DNA of 47,254 nt, from contig CAYLJJ010000048.1 of the NCBI GenBank assembly GCA_964384025.1, positions 1 to 47,254 on the forward strand. The letters are read 5' to 3'. The notes below the pieces were generated by a model. The model was given only the letters and a program-made list of their open reading frames with translations. It had not been told where the DNA came from and did not search any database. How positions within the stretch are numbered: position 1 is the first letter of the stretch; every line of letters starts with the position of its first letter. A program made the position numbers and the translations under genes. Positions 7,683 through 17,500 of this stretch are shown piece by piece. This DNA is from CAYLJJ01 sp964384025. GTDB lineage: Bacteria > Myxococcota_A > Bradymonadia > UBA7976 > UBA1532.

Positions 7683-9830
7683 ATGTCTTTCTCGCAATTA
7701 TTTACTGAAACAATAAGGAACATAGTTATTTCGTGCGTTTTTGTTTTCTTCAGCTTCACAGCAAGGACCGGATATAAGGCGATTGCTATGCCGGTTGATG
7801 TGCCAAAAACCGCAACATCTCAATCGCAAGGAGAGAATGAACTGGCGAATGTTGAAAGCAAACGGGTGGTAGTACGAGCACGGCGAGTCGTTCAAGCCTA
7901 TGACAAGTCTCGCTCTGTCGATGTTATACCAAGAGAGCGCTCTGAGAGAGCGGTAGTCAATGACCTTGGAGAGATGTTGGAAGAGGTCGGCGGTGTAACT
8001 GTTCAAAAGACCACGCCAGCTTCTGCAGTCCCCATCTTACGAGGGGTAACTGGCAATCGGGTGCTGACGATGTACCACGATATTCGTTTGAATGATGGCC
8101 TCACACGAGCGGGAGGCAATGAGCTGCTCCGTTTGATCGATCTAGAATCGGTCGATGCCATAGAAGTTGTTCGAGGACCAGGCTCTGTTCGTTATGGTTC
8201 CGATGCTCTCGGCGGTGTAATCCGTGTCATTCCCGCTGATGTTGTTGCAAAGAGAGGGGAGCCAAGCAGGTGGGGGAGCGGTGCTCAGCTTAAAGGATCT
8301 ACATCCAACGCAGGCACTCAGGCCCGTGCTTATCTCAGCGCCAAGAGTCCTTGGTTGGGTATGCGCGCATCGGGTACTTATGGTCGCTATGGTGATATGA
8401 GCGCAGGTGGTGGTCTGGAGCAGGCCTTCACCAGCTATTCAGAGTACGCGGGGAGCTTTCGGCTCAGCTTACCTATCGCGGGTAGACAGCATATCGGGCT
8501 CGCGCTCCACTCGGCTCAGGTGCTTGATGCGGCTAGACCAGCTAAGTCAAAACCGGGTGATGTCAGAAAGCTCCCCCTAAATGCAAAGGAGACCGGATAT
8601 GTTTGGTATCGCGGAAAGAGGATCTACCGAGGGTTAAACATTAATGCACGAGTTGGTGTATCGCGTCGACGTGCTGAGCGGTCACGAATCCGTGAGGAGA
8701 AGAGTGACCAATTTGAGCATGATGAAGTTCGTTCGCTCTTTTTTCGTATAGAAGCTGAGAAAATCTGGTGGCCTGGCCCAGAATTGCTCATCGGCATTGA
8801 TGCTGACTTAGAGAGTATCACCAGCGGCGCCAGTGAGATTAACGATGGTGTTTCTACCTCCTTAAATCGAGGCCGCTATGTGGATGGGAGCGATTATGGT
8901 CTCCTCGGAGCCTTCTCGCTCTTGCAGTATAGGTGGGGAAACACAGCTCAAGTCGCGGCTGGTGGGCGTGGTTCACTCTCGCTCTTCAACCTGCCCACAG
9001 ATCCCCTCTTTCCTGTCCAAGGATCCACCGAAACCTCCACCTTTGGTTGGGCAGCGACAGCGGGTATAAGCTATCTCCCTGTTGAGCAGCTGACGCTGTC
9101 ACTCAACGCTCTGCGTGGCTTCAGAGCACCCAACCTGGAAGATCTTCAGGCCTTGGGTGAAGGTTCCCGCGGCTACTCCATCCCTCCAGGGACGCTAAAG
9201 CCTGAGATCTCGACGACCCTGGAGCTGGGCGCTGCACATTTGAGTGACATGTTTCAAGTCCGCGCCTACCTATATGGAACGCTCTTTGAGGATGAAATCA
9301 TACGCATTCCGACCAGCTTTGAGGGAGAAAGCCTGCGCGATGGCTCCCCCTACATCACCAGAGCCAACGCTCGCTCTACCCAGTTAACAGGCTTTGAGTT
9401 GGGGGCTCGTAGAAAGCTGGGCGCTCTTTGGCTCGGCCTGGGTGTATCGGGCACACTCGGCAGCACTGAGCGAGGTGATGAAGAGGAGCCTGCGTCTAAG
9501 ATTCCACCGATCACAGGGAGCGCGTCTGTCAGTTACGACGCGCCTGAGAAGAGATGGAGGCTTGAGTTGATCGGGCGGGGCGAGGGACCGCAGCCACGCC
9601 TCAGCCCAGCGGATAAGCAAGATGTCAGGATCTGTTTCTATGAAGAGGTTGGCTGCGATAGGACCAAGGCTTGGGCCACTCTGGATCTACGGGGCGGTTA
9701 TCGTTTGGCGAAATGGGCGCTGCTGTCGCTCGAGGCAGAGAACTTATTGGATGTGCGATATCATCCCTATGCTTCAGGTATCGAGGGCAGTGGTTTGAGC
9801 ATCAATGCCTCGCTCCGCTTGAGCAATTAG
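7683..9830 (+). CDS. TonB-dependent outer-membrane receptor
   Basis: A 715-residue outer-membrane receptor for energised uptake of a scarce ligand such as an iron chelate, heme or cobalamin. The N-terminus has a hydrophobic secretory segment (NIVISCVFVFFSF), then a likely TonB box region (KRVVVRARR). The plug domain covers about residues 60-190 with the conserved pieces LGEMLEEVGGVTVQ, PILRGVTGNRVLTM, DAIEVVRGPGSVRYGSDALG and GVIRVIP. The rest is a beta barrel with alternating aromatic strands, including the family motif ALRGFRAPNLEDL. The protein ends LRLSN rather than with a terminal aromatic residue. The plug resembles hemin/siderophore-type receptors, but the substrate cannot be read from sequence. 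No exbB/exbD/tonB gene lies in the window. Confidence 0.92.
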   Translation: MSFSQLFTETIRNIVISCVFVFFSFTARTGYKAIAMPVDVPKTATSQSQGENELANVESKRVVVRARRVVQAYDKSRSVDVIPRERSERAVVNDLGEMLEEVGGVTVQKTTPASAVPILRGVTGNRVLTMYHDIRLNDGLTRAGGNELLRLIDLESVDAIEVVRGPGSVRYGSDALGGVIRVIPADVVAKRGEPSRWGSGAQLKGSTSNAGTQARAYLSAKSPWLGMRASGTYGRYGDMSAGGGLEQAFTSYSEYAGSFRLSLPIAGRQHIGLALHSAQVLDAARPAKSKPGDVRKLPLNAKETGYVWYRGKRIYRGLNINARVGVSRRRAERSRIREEKSDQFEHDEVRSLFFRIEAEKIWWPGPELLIGIDADLESITSGASEINDGVSTSLNRGRYVDGSDYGLLGAFSLLQYRWGNTAQVAAGGRGSLSLFNLPTDPLFPVQGSTETSTFGWAATAGISYLPVEQLTLSLNALRGFRAPNLEDLQALGEGSRGYSIPPGTLKPEISTTLELGAAHLSDMFQVRAYLYGTLFEDEIIRIPTSFEGESLRDGSPYITRANARSTQLTGFELGARRKLGALWLGLGVSGTLGSTERGDEEEPASKIPPITGSASVSYDAPEKRWRLELIGRGEGPQPRLSPADKQDVRICFYEEVGCDRTKAWATLDLRGGYRLAKWALLSLEAENLLDVRYHPYASGIEGSGLSINASLRLSN

Positions 9831-10009
9831 AGTCCCCATGAATACCATCGATCGACCTACCATATTTCGAACCAAGCAGATGAGTTGACGAATCTTCGTT
9901 GATCCAGAGGTGCTGCGCTCCGCTCGGAGTTTGAGAAGCTGCAGCTCTGAATAGGGAGAAACCCCTCTAAAATTCTCCACTTGATCGATGCCCTCTGTAC
10001 TATGCCCCA

Positions 10010-11803
10010 ATGTGGCTGATCCTCCTCACCATCCTCTCCTTTGAAGCTGACCGCCTAGAGCGGGAGGGAGAAGATTGGCGAGGGCAGGGGTTGCGGCTTT
10101 GGACATCTGACTATGCGCTGCGAGCGGAGCACGGCTCGCTCTCCCCTGCTCCTGACTGCCCTCAGGGTCTGCTTCAGCTCAACTCAGGCGCGCAAGCCCT
10201 CCAGCTTAAGGCGATATCCTGGGGGAGCCTCCAAGCAGCGGGGGCACGGCTCTGTCTTCCAGATGGTCCCTTTGAGCTGAAAGGCTCACGTTGGGAGGGG
10301 AGACGATTAAAACTTCAGATGAAGCAGCTTCGCTGGGATGCAGGGCAGATCAACCTCCAAGGGCTTCAACTCAGCGCCTGCCGTTGTGCTCCCCCGCTCT
10401 GGCAGCTCAAAGCCCCAGCGGCTCAAGTTGAGGATCAACGCCTCAGCCTGCAATGGCCAAGCCTCTGGCTCTTCAACTTGCCTGTGTTGATTCTACCCCG
10501 ATTCAGCCTCCCGCTCTCGCGACGACAGAGCGGCCTGCTCCCTCCCCGTCTGGCTTGGAATGCAGAGGAGGGCCTTTATGGAGCACTGCCCCTCTTCTGG
10601 GCTCCTCATCAAAGCCTGGATTTTACCCTGGCGCCGGGCTGGCGCGCAGGTGCTCCTCAAGGAGGGCTAAGGCTTCGATGGGCCCGCAGTCTAGAGGAGA
10701 CAGGCTTGTTTTCTTTAAAGCTGCGCAAGGAGGAGATGCTTATCTCGACTCAGGGTCTCCTCTCCCCTGGCCCCCTCTATCTGATCCACAGAGGAGATTG
10801 GGCCAACTCTAGAGAAGCTTGGCAGAGGCAGGCTTGGGGTCTTCAAGGACATGGTCTAGATCATCTGAGCTTGCGACTCTCCAGCAGCCTCCCTGGAGAG
10901 TGGGTGAGCGCTGGTCTGCGCCTAAGTGCGCTTCGAGATCTCAGTCGAGAGGAGGAGGCGCGAGATCTACAGCTCTGGCTCAAAGCCGAAGAGGGGCCTT
11001 TGAGCCTGGATATGCGCTTTGATCCCCAGAATTTTCGCCTGGATTCTCGCGCAGATCTAGAGAAGCGGGGCGGCTTGGGTCCGCTCGGTTGGCGAGGTCG
11101 AGGTGGTCTCTGGGGACGCTTCGCAGAGGAGGGGCGTCGGCTCTCAACCTGGAGTCAGGCTGATCTGAGCCTGGGCGCTCAGCGTCGCTTTGGACAGCTC
11201 TCCCACCGAATCCAGCTTCTCAGCGGCCTCGCCTGGAGTCGCGTGGGGGGGGATGGCAGACAAGATTCTCCCTGGGAGCGTCCTCTAGCAGAGCGAGCCC
11301 TTCATCTCGACCTAAAACAGCGGCTCATCAGCTCTGGCTGGAGCGCTGAACTCTTGGGGTCTCTGCGTTGGCGTGATCCTTCAGGCTTGGAGCCTCAGGG
11401 GCTCCTGGAGCTGGATCTGGGCTGCTGGCGAAGCCGAGCTGAGTGGCGCCCAGGCTCAGCCCTGGGACAGCTTGAGATCCCCATCGCGGCTGCTGAGCTG
11501 CGTTTGGCAGCCCTGCGCAGCCAAGAAGAGGAGCGCAGTAGCCCGCTCGCTTCAGCGGGGCCACTGCCCTTCCTGCTCCAACATCAAGGGGATCTCAGCA
11601 CTGCGGCTGCGGGCTTGAGCTTCCCTTGGGATTCCTTCTCCCTCTCAGGGGATTTTCTCTTTGATCCCGACGGTCTCCTTGGCTGGGAGGGGGTGATGGT
11701 GTACAAAAATCCCTGTGGATGTTGGCAGATCAAACTGGGAGCATTTGGGCGACGCCATCGGGCGGGTCCAGATCTCTCTCTTAAGCTGAGCCTGGATGGG
11801 TAA
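10010..11803 (+). CDS. LptD/OstA-like LPS-assembly outer-membrane protein (compact)
   Basis: A 597-residue protein that I identify as LptD-like, the outer-membrane barrel that inserts lipopolysaccharide into the outer leaflet. Supporting pieces are the Cys-containing turn LSACRCAPPLWQLKAPAAQV, the LptD signature LFNLPVLILPRFSLPL followed by SRRQSGLLPPRL, then GLYGALPLFWAPHQSLDFTL, and a C-terminal Cys pair in KNPCGCWQIKLGAF close to the end. These match the order in LptD: jellyroll, then (gv)PVxYxP, then R-SG-L-P, then the barrel, then the C-terminal cysteines. It is clearly shorter than E. coli LptD (~780), and the N-terminal jellyroll is short. The start is a weakly supported ATG with a short hydrophobic leader (MWLILLTILSFEA). 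Alternative: a related non-LPS organic-solvent-tolerance homologue. Confidence 0.7.
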   Translation: MWLILLTILSFEADRLEREGEDWRGQGLRLWTSDYALRAEHGSLSPAPDCPQGLLQLNSGAQALQLKAISWGSLQAAGARLCLPDGPFELKGSRWEGRRLKLQMKQLRWDAGQINLQGLQLSACRCAPPLWQLKAPAAQVEDQRLSLQWPSLWLFNLPVLILPRFSLPLSRRQSGLLPPRLAWNAEEGLYGALPLFWAPHQSLDFTLAPGWRAGAPQGGLRLRWARSLEETGLFSLKLRKEEMLISTQGLLSPGPLYLIHRGDWANSREAWQRQAWGLQGHGLDHLSLRLSSSLPGEWVSAGLRLSALRDLSREEEARDLQLWLKAEEGPLSLDMRFDPQNFRLDSRADLEKRGGLGPLGWRGRGGLWGRFAEEGRRLSTWSQADLSLGAQRRFGQLSHRIQLLSGLAWSRVGGDGRQDSPWERPLAERALHLDLKQRLISSGWSAELLGSLRWRDPSGLEPQGLLELDLGCWRSRAEWRPGSALGQLEIPIAAAELRLAALRSQEEERSSPLASAGPLPFLLQHQGDLSTAAAGLSFPWDSFSLSGDFLFDPDGLLGWEGVMVYKNPCGCWQIKLGAFGRRHRAGPDLSLKLSLDG

Positions 11804-11809
11804 GAGATT

Positions 11810-12604
11810 TTGATAAGCATCATTGAGTGGCTTCGTTTTCGCTTTGATTTTAAGCCTGAGGGTGGCGCGCCCTTTGGCCCCTTTGAAGCAGGAGTTTTGG
11901 TTATCAGCGCCCTGGGCCTCTCTGTGATGCAGTTTGGGGGCGCTGAATCATTCTTTTATCAGCTGTTTGGGAAACATTTCTGGAACCATGGGCAGTGGAT
12001 TCTCTCCGATCCTCGTATGCATCCATACTATCCGATTTTCAGTTTATTCCATTGGGTTGGATTCTGTGTTATTGGTTATTTTATAACACCTATTATCTAT
12101 ATCAGGCTTAGCAAACAGCGTATCTCAGATTATTATCTGAAATTTTCAGGTTTTTTAGAGCATATTAAAGTTTATGTTATTCTTTATTTTATCGTAATTA
12201 TCCCTGTAATACTTGTTTCCTTCAGTAAGGACTACCAGCAAATCTATCCTTTTTATATTCATGCAAATCGCAGTATATTCGACCTGATCATTTGGGAATT
12301 AGCCTATGGTGTACAGTTTTTTGCGTTGGAGTTTCTCTTTCGTGGTTTTATGTTGGAAGGTTTAAGGCGCAACATCGGCTATGGTGCAGTCTTTGTGATG
12401 TTGGTGCCCTACTGTATGCTTCACTTCCCTAAGACCCTCTCTGAGAGCCTGGGAGCGATCATCGCGGGGATCAGCTTGGGCATCTTGGCGATCCGTTATC
12501 GTTCTATCTGGGGTGGGGTCTTTCTTCACTGGGCGATCGCCATCAGCATGGATCTGCTCAGCCTGATGCAGGGTTCCGGTCTGCCCAAACAGTGGATGCC
12601 TTAG
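11810..12604 (+). CDS. CPBP-family intramembrane protease homologue
   Basis: A 264-residue integral membrane protein with about six hydrophobic segments. The C-terminal half carries CPBP (CAAX protease / bacteriocin-processing, Abi) motifs: FFALEFLFRGFML (motif 1), a His in CMLHFPK (motif 2) and GGVFLHWAIAISMD (motif 3). In canonical members motif 1 is EExxxR; here the first Glu is replaced by Leu (LEFLFR), while the second Glu, the Arg and the two His are kept. The only plausible start is TTG at 11810, seven bases after the LptD-like stop, suggesting co-transcription. The middle of the gene (about 12000-12350) is much AT-richer than its ends. The substrate is unknown; family members process prenylated proteins or immunity peptides. 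Confidence 0.75.
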   Translation: MISIIEWLRFRFDFKPEGGAPFGPFEAGVLVISALGLSVMQFGGAESFFYQLFGKHFWNHGQWILSDPRMHPYYPIFSLFHWVGFCVIGYFITPIIYIRLSKQRISDYYLKFSGFLEHIKVYVILYFIVIIPVILVSFSKDYQQIYPFYIHANRSIFDLIIWELAYGVQFFALEFLFRGFMLEGLRRNIGYGAVFVMLVPYCMLHFPKTLSESLGAIIAGISLGILAIRYRSIWGGVFLHWAIAISMDLLSLMQGSGLPKQWMP

Positions 12605-12681
12605 AGCAACCTGAGAAGCAATCCACCACCTCCACACACCTGTGAGGAGCATGGCATATTGCAACTTACGGCGCTCTAGAC

Positions 12682-14439
12682 TCAGCGCGCCTCTGTACGG
12701 ATCCCACACTCAGGGAAACGCCGACCTAGAATCAGAGCCCGCGCCTCACCCACCAAAAAGCAGGAGCCGGTCACCAAACTGAGCCTGCCTTTGGGGCGCT
12801 CCCTGAGCGCCTGCGCTACACTCCCTGGTAAGCTCGCCCAAGGGTAAAGGGGCAGCAGCTCCTCAGCCTTTAAACGCCTGGGATAATCAGGAGTGACAAA
12901 AGCAACGCTCTCCGCTCGCTCTAGGAGAGGTGCAAGGAGCCCAGCAACATCCTTACCCCGCATCGCTCCAAAGATCAGATGGATCGGCTCCCCTTGCTCT
13001 TCCAGCCATCCAGCCAGAGCTTCAGCTGCGGTAGGGTTATGAGCACAATCCAGGATAATCTCCCCAAAACGTTCCAAGCGCCCAGGCCAACGCGCCTCGC
13101 TGAGCGCCTCAGGGTCAGGTTTAAGGCCCAGAGCGCGGGCCATCGCGAGGGCAAGTTGAGCGTTTCTGATCTGGTGAGCGCCAGGGAGGGACAGCGGAGG
13201 GAGTGGCTCCTCAAAAGAGATCGCCTGAACCTCAGGGAAACAGCTCTTCAGAGCCTCCAGCGCCTCTCCCTCACAGCTCGTCAATGCAGGTCGTCCTGTC
13301 CGAAAGATGCCCGCCTTCTCTTTGGCGATCTCAGCCAGGGTGTTGCCCAGGATGGCGGTATGATCCAGACCCAAACTGACCACCCCAGAGACCTCAGGTT
13401 CGCAGACATTGGAAGCATCAAGACGACCCCCCAAGCCCACCTCCCAGATCGCTATATCTACCTCAGCCTCAGCGAAGGCCAGGGCGGCGAGGCCCCAGGT
13501 GGTTTCAAAGAAGGTCGCTCTCTGAGCCTTTAGAACCCGCTCCGAAAGCTGCAACACGGTGGAGGGCAAGATGGGGCGCCCATCTACTCGGATCCGTTCA
13601 CAGTAGGAGATCAGATGGGGAGAGCTAAAGAGCCCAACGCGCAGGCCCTCTCGCCGTAGAAGGGCTTCCAGAAAAGCCGCCGTGCTGCCCTTACCATTGG
13701 TCCCCCCTATCAACACCGAGCGATAAGCGCGCAGGGGATGGTTTAGGGCAGCTTCCAGAGCGCGAGGCCCTGAGAGGTCTAGCTTCTCTCCCAAGCGGTT
13801 GAGGCCAAAGATCTGTTCAAGGCGCCGTTTATAGTTTGGATCAAGCTGCTCCAAGGCCCTCAGGCTGTGGCTCTCAGGAGAGAGTTCCTCTTCCAGGCGC
13901 TGGAGATCCTCTGGATGGATAACCTCATACCAGGGGGGCAGGAGAGCATAGGGGATCTCAGCAGCCTCTAGCCTCGCTTGGCTGCACGCTAAGAGATCTG
14001 TAGAGCCCCACTCCATCCCCTCAAAGAGCGTTGGTAAAGCTACACCCTCTTGTAACCCAATGAGATAGCAGCTTCCGTTTAAAGTAGGTCCCAGAACCAC
14101 AGGAACCTCCTTAAGGAGCTGAAAGCCTTGATCGACATAGTCTGGAGGCAGCGTTGGAGAGTCAGCGCTCAAGAGCAGGAGATCTCCCAATCGAGACTCC
14201 CGCTCTAGAGTCCAAGCCAGCCCCTCATCTCGTTGAGTCTCCTGAGCGCAAGCAAGGCCCTGCCAGAAGGGGTGGGTCAGGTCTCCCGCTCGCCAGAGGC
14301 TGAGGTGGCGTCCAGGGCGTTGATGTCGGCTCAGCGCATCTCGAAGAAAGGCCGCGTAGAGGGCGCTGGCTTCCTCTGGAAGGCTTCGTAGCTGGCTAAG
14401 CTCTAGGGCCTGGGCAAAGAGGGCGAGGCGCTCGCTCAT
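12682..14439 (-). CDS. DUF2064 glycosyltransferase-like / FolC fusion
   Basis: A 585-residue two-domain protein. Residues ~1-190 are a DUF2064 (TIGR04282-like, GT-A fold) domain, with LLLLSADSPTLPPDYV, VVLGPTLNGSCYLIGL and LFEGMEWGST. The usual N-terminal KxRL element is missing and the DGGYYLIGL motif reads NGSCYLIGL, so sugar transfer activity is doubtful. Residues ~200-585 are a complete folylpolyglutamate/dihydrofolate synthase (FolC): Mur-ligase P-loop LIGGTNGKGSTAAFLEALL at ~243-261, FSSPHLISYCERIRVDG, EVGLGGRLDASNV, GLDHTAILGNTLAEIAKEKAG and ILDCAHNPTAAEAL. FolC adds L-Glu to dihydropteroate or folates. The ATG is preceded by GAGG. The fusion is unusual; FolC function is well supported. 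Confidence 0.85.
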   Translation of the reverse strand: MSERLALFAQALELSQLRSLPEEASALYAAFLRDALSRHQRPGRHLSLWRAGDLTHPFWQGLACAQETQRDEGLAWTLERESRLGDLLLLSADSPTLPPDYVDQGFQLLKEVPVVLGPTLNGSCYLIGLQEGVALPTLFEGMEWGSTDLLACSQARLEAAEIPYALLPPWYEVIHPEDLQRLEEELSPESHSLRALEQLDPNYKRRLEQIFGLNRLGEKLDLSGPRALEAALNHPLRAYRSVLIGGTNGKGSTAAFLEALLRREGLRVGLFSSPHLISYCERIRVDGRPILPSTVLQLSERVLKAQRATFFETTWGLAALAFAEAEVDIAIWEVGLGGRLDASNVCEPEVSGVVSLGLDHTAILGNTLAEIAKEKAGIFRTGRPALTSCEGEALEALKSCFPEVQAISFEEPLPPLSLPGAHQIRNAQLALAMARALGLKPDPEALSEARWPGRLERFGEIILDCAHNPTAAEALAGWLEEQGEPIHLIFGAMRGKDVAGLLAPLLERAESVAFVTPDYPRRLKAEELLPLYPWASLPGSVAQALRERPKGRLSLVTGSCFLVGEARALILGRRFPECGIRTEAR

Positions 14440-14571
14440 CGCAGAACCTCAACATCAATGGTACAGGGGATCACTGCGTCAGGGATCAAAGAGGGCTCCT
14501 CTCTGTTTGGGATGGTGCTGAGCCTCAGTGGGCTCCTCGAAGGCTCTTCTCAGCGTGGATGCCTATGGCGT

Positions 14572-17500
14572 TCAGCGTGAGCGCCTACGGCGTAGGAGGG
14601 GGAGGAGGAAGAGCAGCAAGAGCCAGGGGGCGCCACCAGAGTCCGCGCTGCGACAACCACAGCCCGCATCATTAGAGCTGCCTTCAGCAAAGCCACCGTC
14701 GTCAAGGCCAGCGTCAGAGTCGCTCTCAGAGCCGCCGCTGCCCCCCTCGCCCGCTTCACCAGCAGAGCCTCCAGCGCCCGCCTCACCGCCAGCTTCACCA
14801 CCTTCACCGCCCCCGCCTTCACCACTCTCGCCGCCCCCGCCTTCACCACCTGCGCCTCCACCACCACCGCCTCCCTCCCAGGGAAGAGGCTCTGGATCCC
14901 AAGCCATAACGCATTGGGCGCTGCCATTGGGCGCGATCTCACAGCTCTCTCCAGGAGGACATTCAATGCCAAGGCAGCCGTCAGCGACGCATTCGCCAAA
15001 CGCACAGATCTGACCATGTGCGCAGCGCATCCAGGAGCAGACATCCTCGATACAAACGCCCTCGTTACAGAGGTCGCCATCGCCACAGTCGACTCCGTAG
15101 CAGATATCCTCTTCACAGCTGCCATCAAAGCAGAGATCACCCTGGGCGCAGGAGATCACCGCGCAGCTGGGCACGCAGAGGCCATCGCGGCAGAACTCTT
15201 CAGCACCACAGTTGCTCGAGAGACAGGGATCCGAGATGCACTCATCGCGACAGATCTCACCCTCAGGGCAGCTGATGAGGGCACAGTGATCCTCCATACA
15301 TTCGCCCAAGAAGCAGGCCCAGTCAGGGGGACAGTTCATCCCCTCACAGGGATCGTAGCAACTCCCATCACGACACATCATCCCCCAACCACAGAGCACA
15401 TCACCGCAGGGATCAACACACCAACCATTCTCACAGGTCCGCCCAAACTCACAGATCTCGTTGTCGCAGGGGTTGACGCAGATGCCCGCGATACACTGTT
15501 GATGCTCCTGACAGTCTGGGTTCTCATCGATCTCCCCATCACAGTCATTGTCCTCGCCGTCACAGCCATCCAGAGGCAGGGCTTCGCAGGTACCACAGGC
15601 GTTCCTTACCCCCTCGTCGATGACACCATCACAGTTATCATCATGACCGTTGCAGAGTTCTGGGCTGGGCTGCTGACGAGGCATACAGACAACATCACTG
15701 GGAGCACACTGAGTCAGGCCATAGGCGCAGAGGCCGAGCTGTCCAGTGTTACACTCTTCGCCAGTGCCTGGAGCGTTGTCGATGATGCCATCGCAGTTGT
15801 CATCTACACCATTGCAGATGTCGATGATGCTGTCGGCGTCAGAGACGCAGACGATCAAGCCATCAATGCACTCGGCGTGGCCCGCCCCACAAGCCCCCTC
15901 ATCCGCCTCACAGACTCTAGGCAGATCTGGAATATCTTCATCTACAGAGCCATCACAGTCATCATCCGCCCCATTGCAGATCTCAGGGTGCCAACCACCC
16001 AAGCAGTCGTCACAGAGGTTACCCGAACCGTCGTTGTCCACATCGCCTTGCTCAGCGTTGGGGACCTGTGGGCAGTTGTCACAGGCGTCGCCTACACCAT
16101 CTCCATCCTGATCCATCTGCTGAGGATCAATATGGGTGGGACAGAGGTCACAGCCATCAACCCAGCCATCACCATCGCTGTCCGCATCGCTAAAGTGGGG
16201 CAGGTCAGGGCACTGATCACAGGCATCACCACGGCGGTCATGGTCTCGATCAAGCTGGGCAGGGTTGGGGACATCGGGGCAGTTATCGCAGGAGTCTGTC
16301 CGACCATCGCCATCTCGATCTGAGCGATCATCTGGGCGGCAGGGGTCACAGGCATCGCCCACGCCGTTGTTGTCGCCATCAAGCTGGCCTGGGTTGGGTA
16401 CGTCTGGGCAGTTGTCGCAGGCGTCACCCAACTCATCAGCGTCTCGATCATGCTGATCTCGACCCGCGACCGCTATACAGTTGTCACAGGCGTCGCCATA
16501 GCCATCCCCATCCTGATCTCTTTGGTCTGGGTTATTGACGCTCGGGCAGTTATCGCACTCATCAGGGATGCTGTCTCCATCCGCATCATGGTCGCTCTGG
16601 GGTTGACAGCTGTCACAGAGATCGCCGATGCCATCCCAATCTAAATCTCCCTGTCCAGGGTTGGGGGCGTCAGGGCAGTTATCGCAGCTGTCCCCCACGC
16701 CATCCCCATCTCGATCTCCCTGAGGCCCTGAGCTGTTGGGGCAGCTGTCGCAGCTGTCTCCTACGCCATCCCCATCCTGATCTCTCTGATCCGGGTTCAT
16801 CAAACCTTGGCAGTTGTCACAAGCATCACCGACGCCATCTCGGTCTGTGTCCATATTTCCGTCGCTGGGCTGCATAGGACAGAGGTCACACCCATCAACA
16901 ATGCGGTCACCGTCTGTATCCTGGGCACCAAAATGCCGTCGATCGGGGCAGGGATCGCAGGCGTCGCCGCTGCGATCTCCATCGCGGTCAGACTGATCTG
17001 GGTTGATCACATCACGGCAATTGTCGCAGTCGTCGGGGATCCCATCGTTGTCGGTGTCGGTTACATCATCAGGCTCGCAGAGATCGCAGAAGTCACCTAC
17101 GCCATCACCATCTCGATCCCCCTGGCCGGGGTTGCTGCTCTCTGGACAGTTATCACAGAGATCACCCACCCCATCAGTATCAAAGTCGCTCTGATCGGCC
17201 CCAGGGACCTCAGCGCAGTTGTCACAGGCGTCCCCAATGCCGTCGCCATCAGTGTCGCGCTGGTTGGGGTTAGAGAGCATAGCGCAGTTGTCACAATCAT
17301 CAGCAACACCATCGTTATCCGCGTCCCGATCGTTGCGAGGGATGCAGAGATCGCATGGATCACCCACGCCATCACCATCTCGATCATCCTGGTCCGGATT
17401 AAAGAGGTCAGGGCAGTTGTCACAGTCATCAGCAACACCATCACGATCTAGATCCTCGTTGCCCGACTCAATCGAGCCAGGGCAGAGGTCGCAGCGATCA

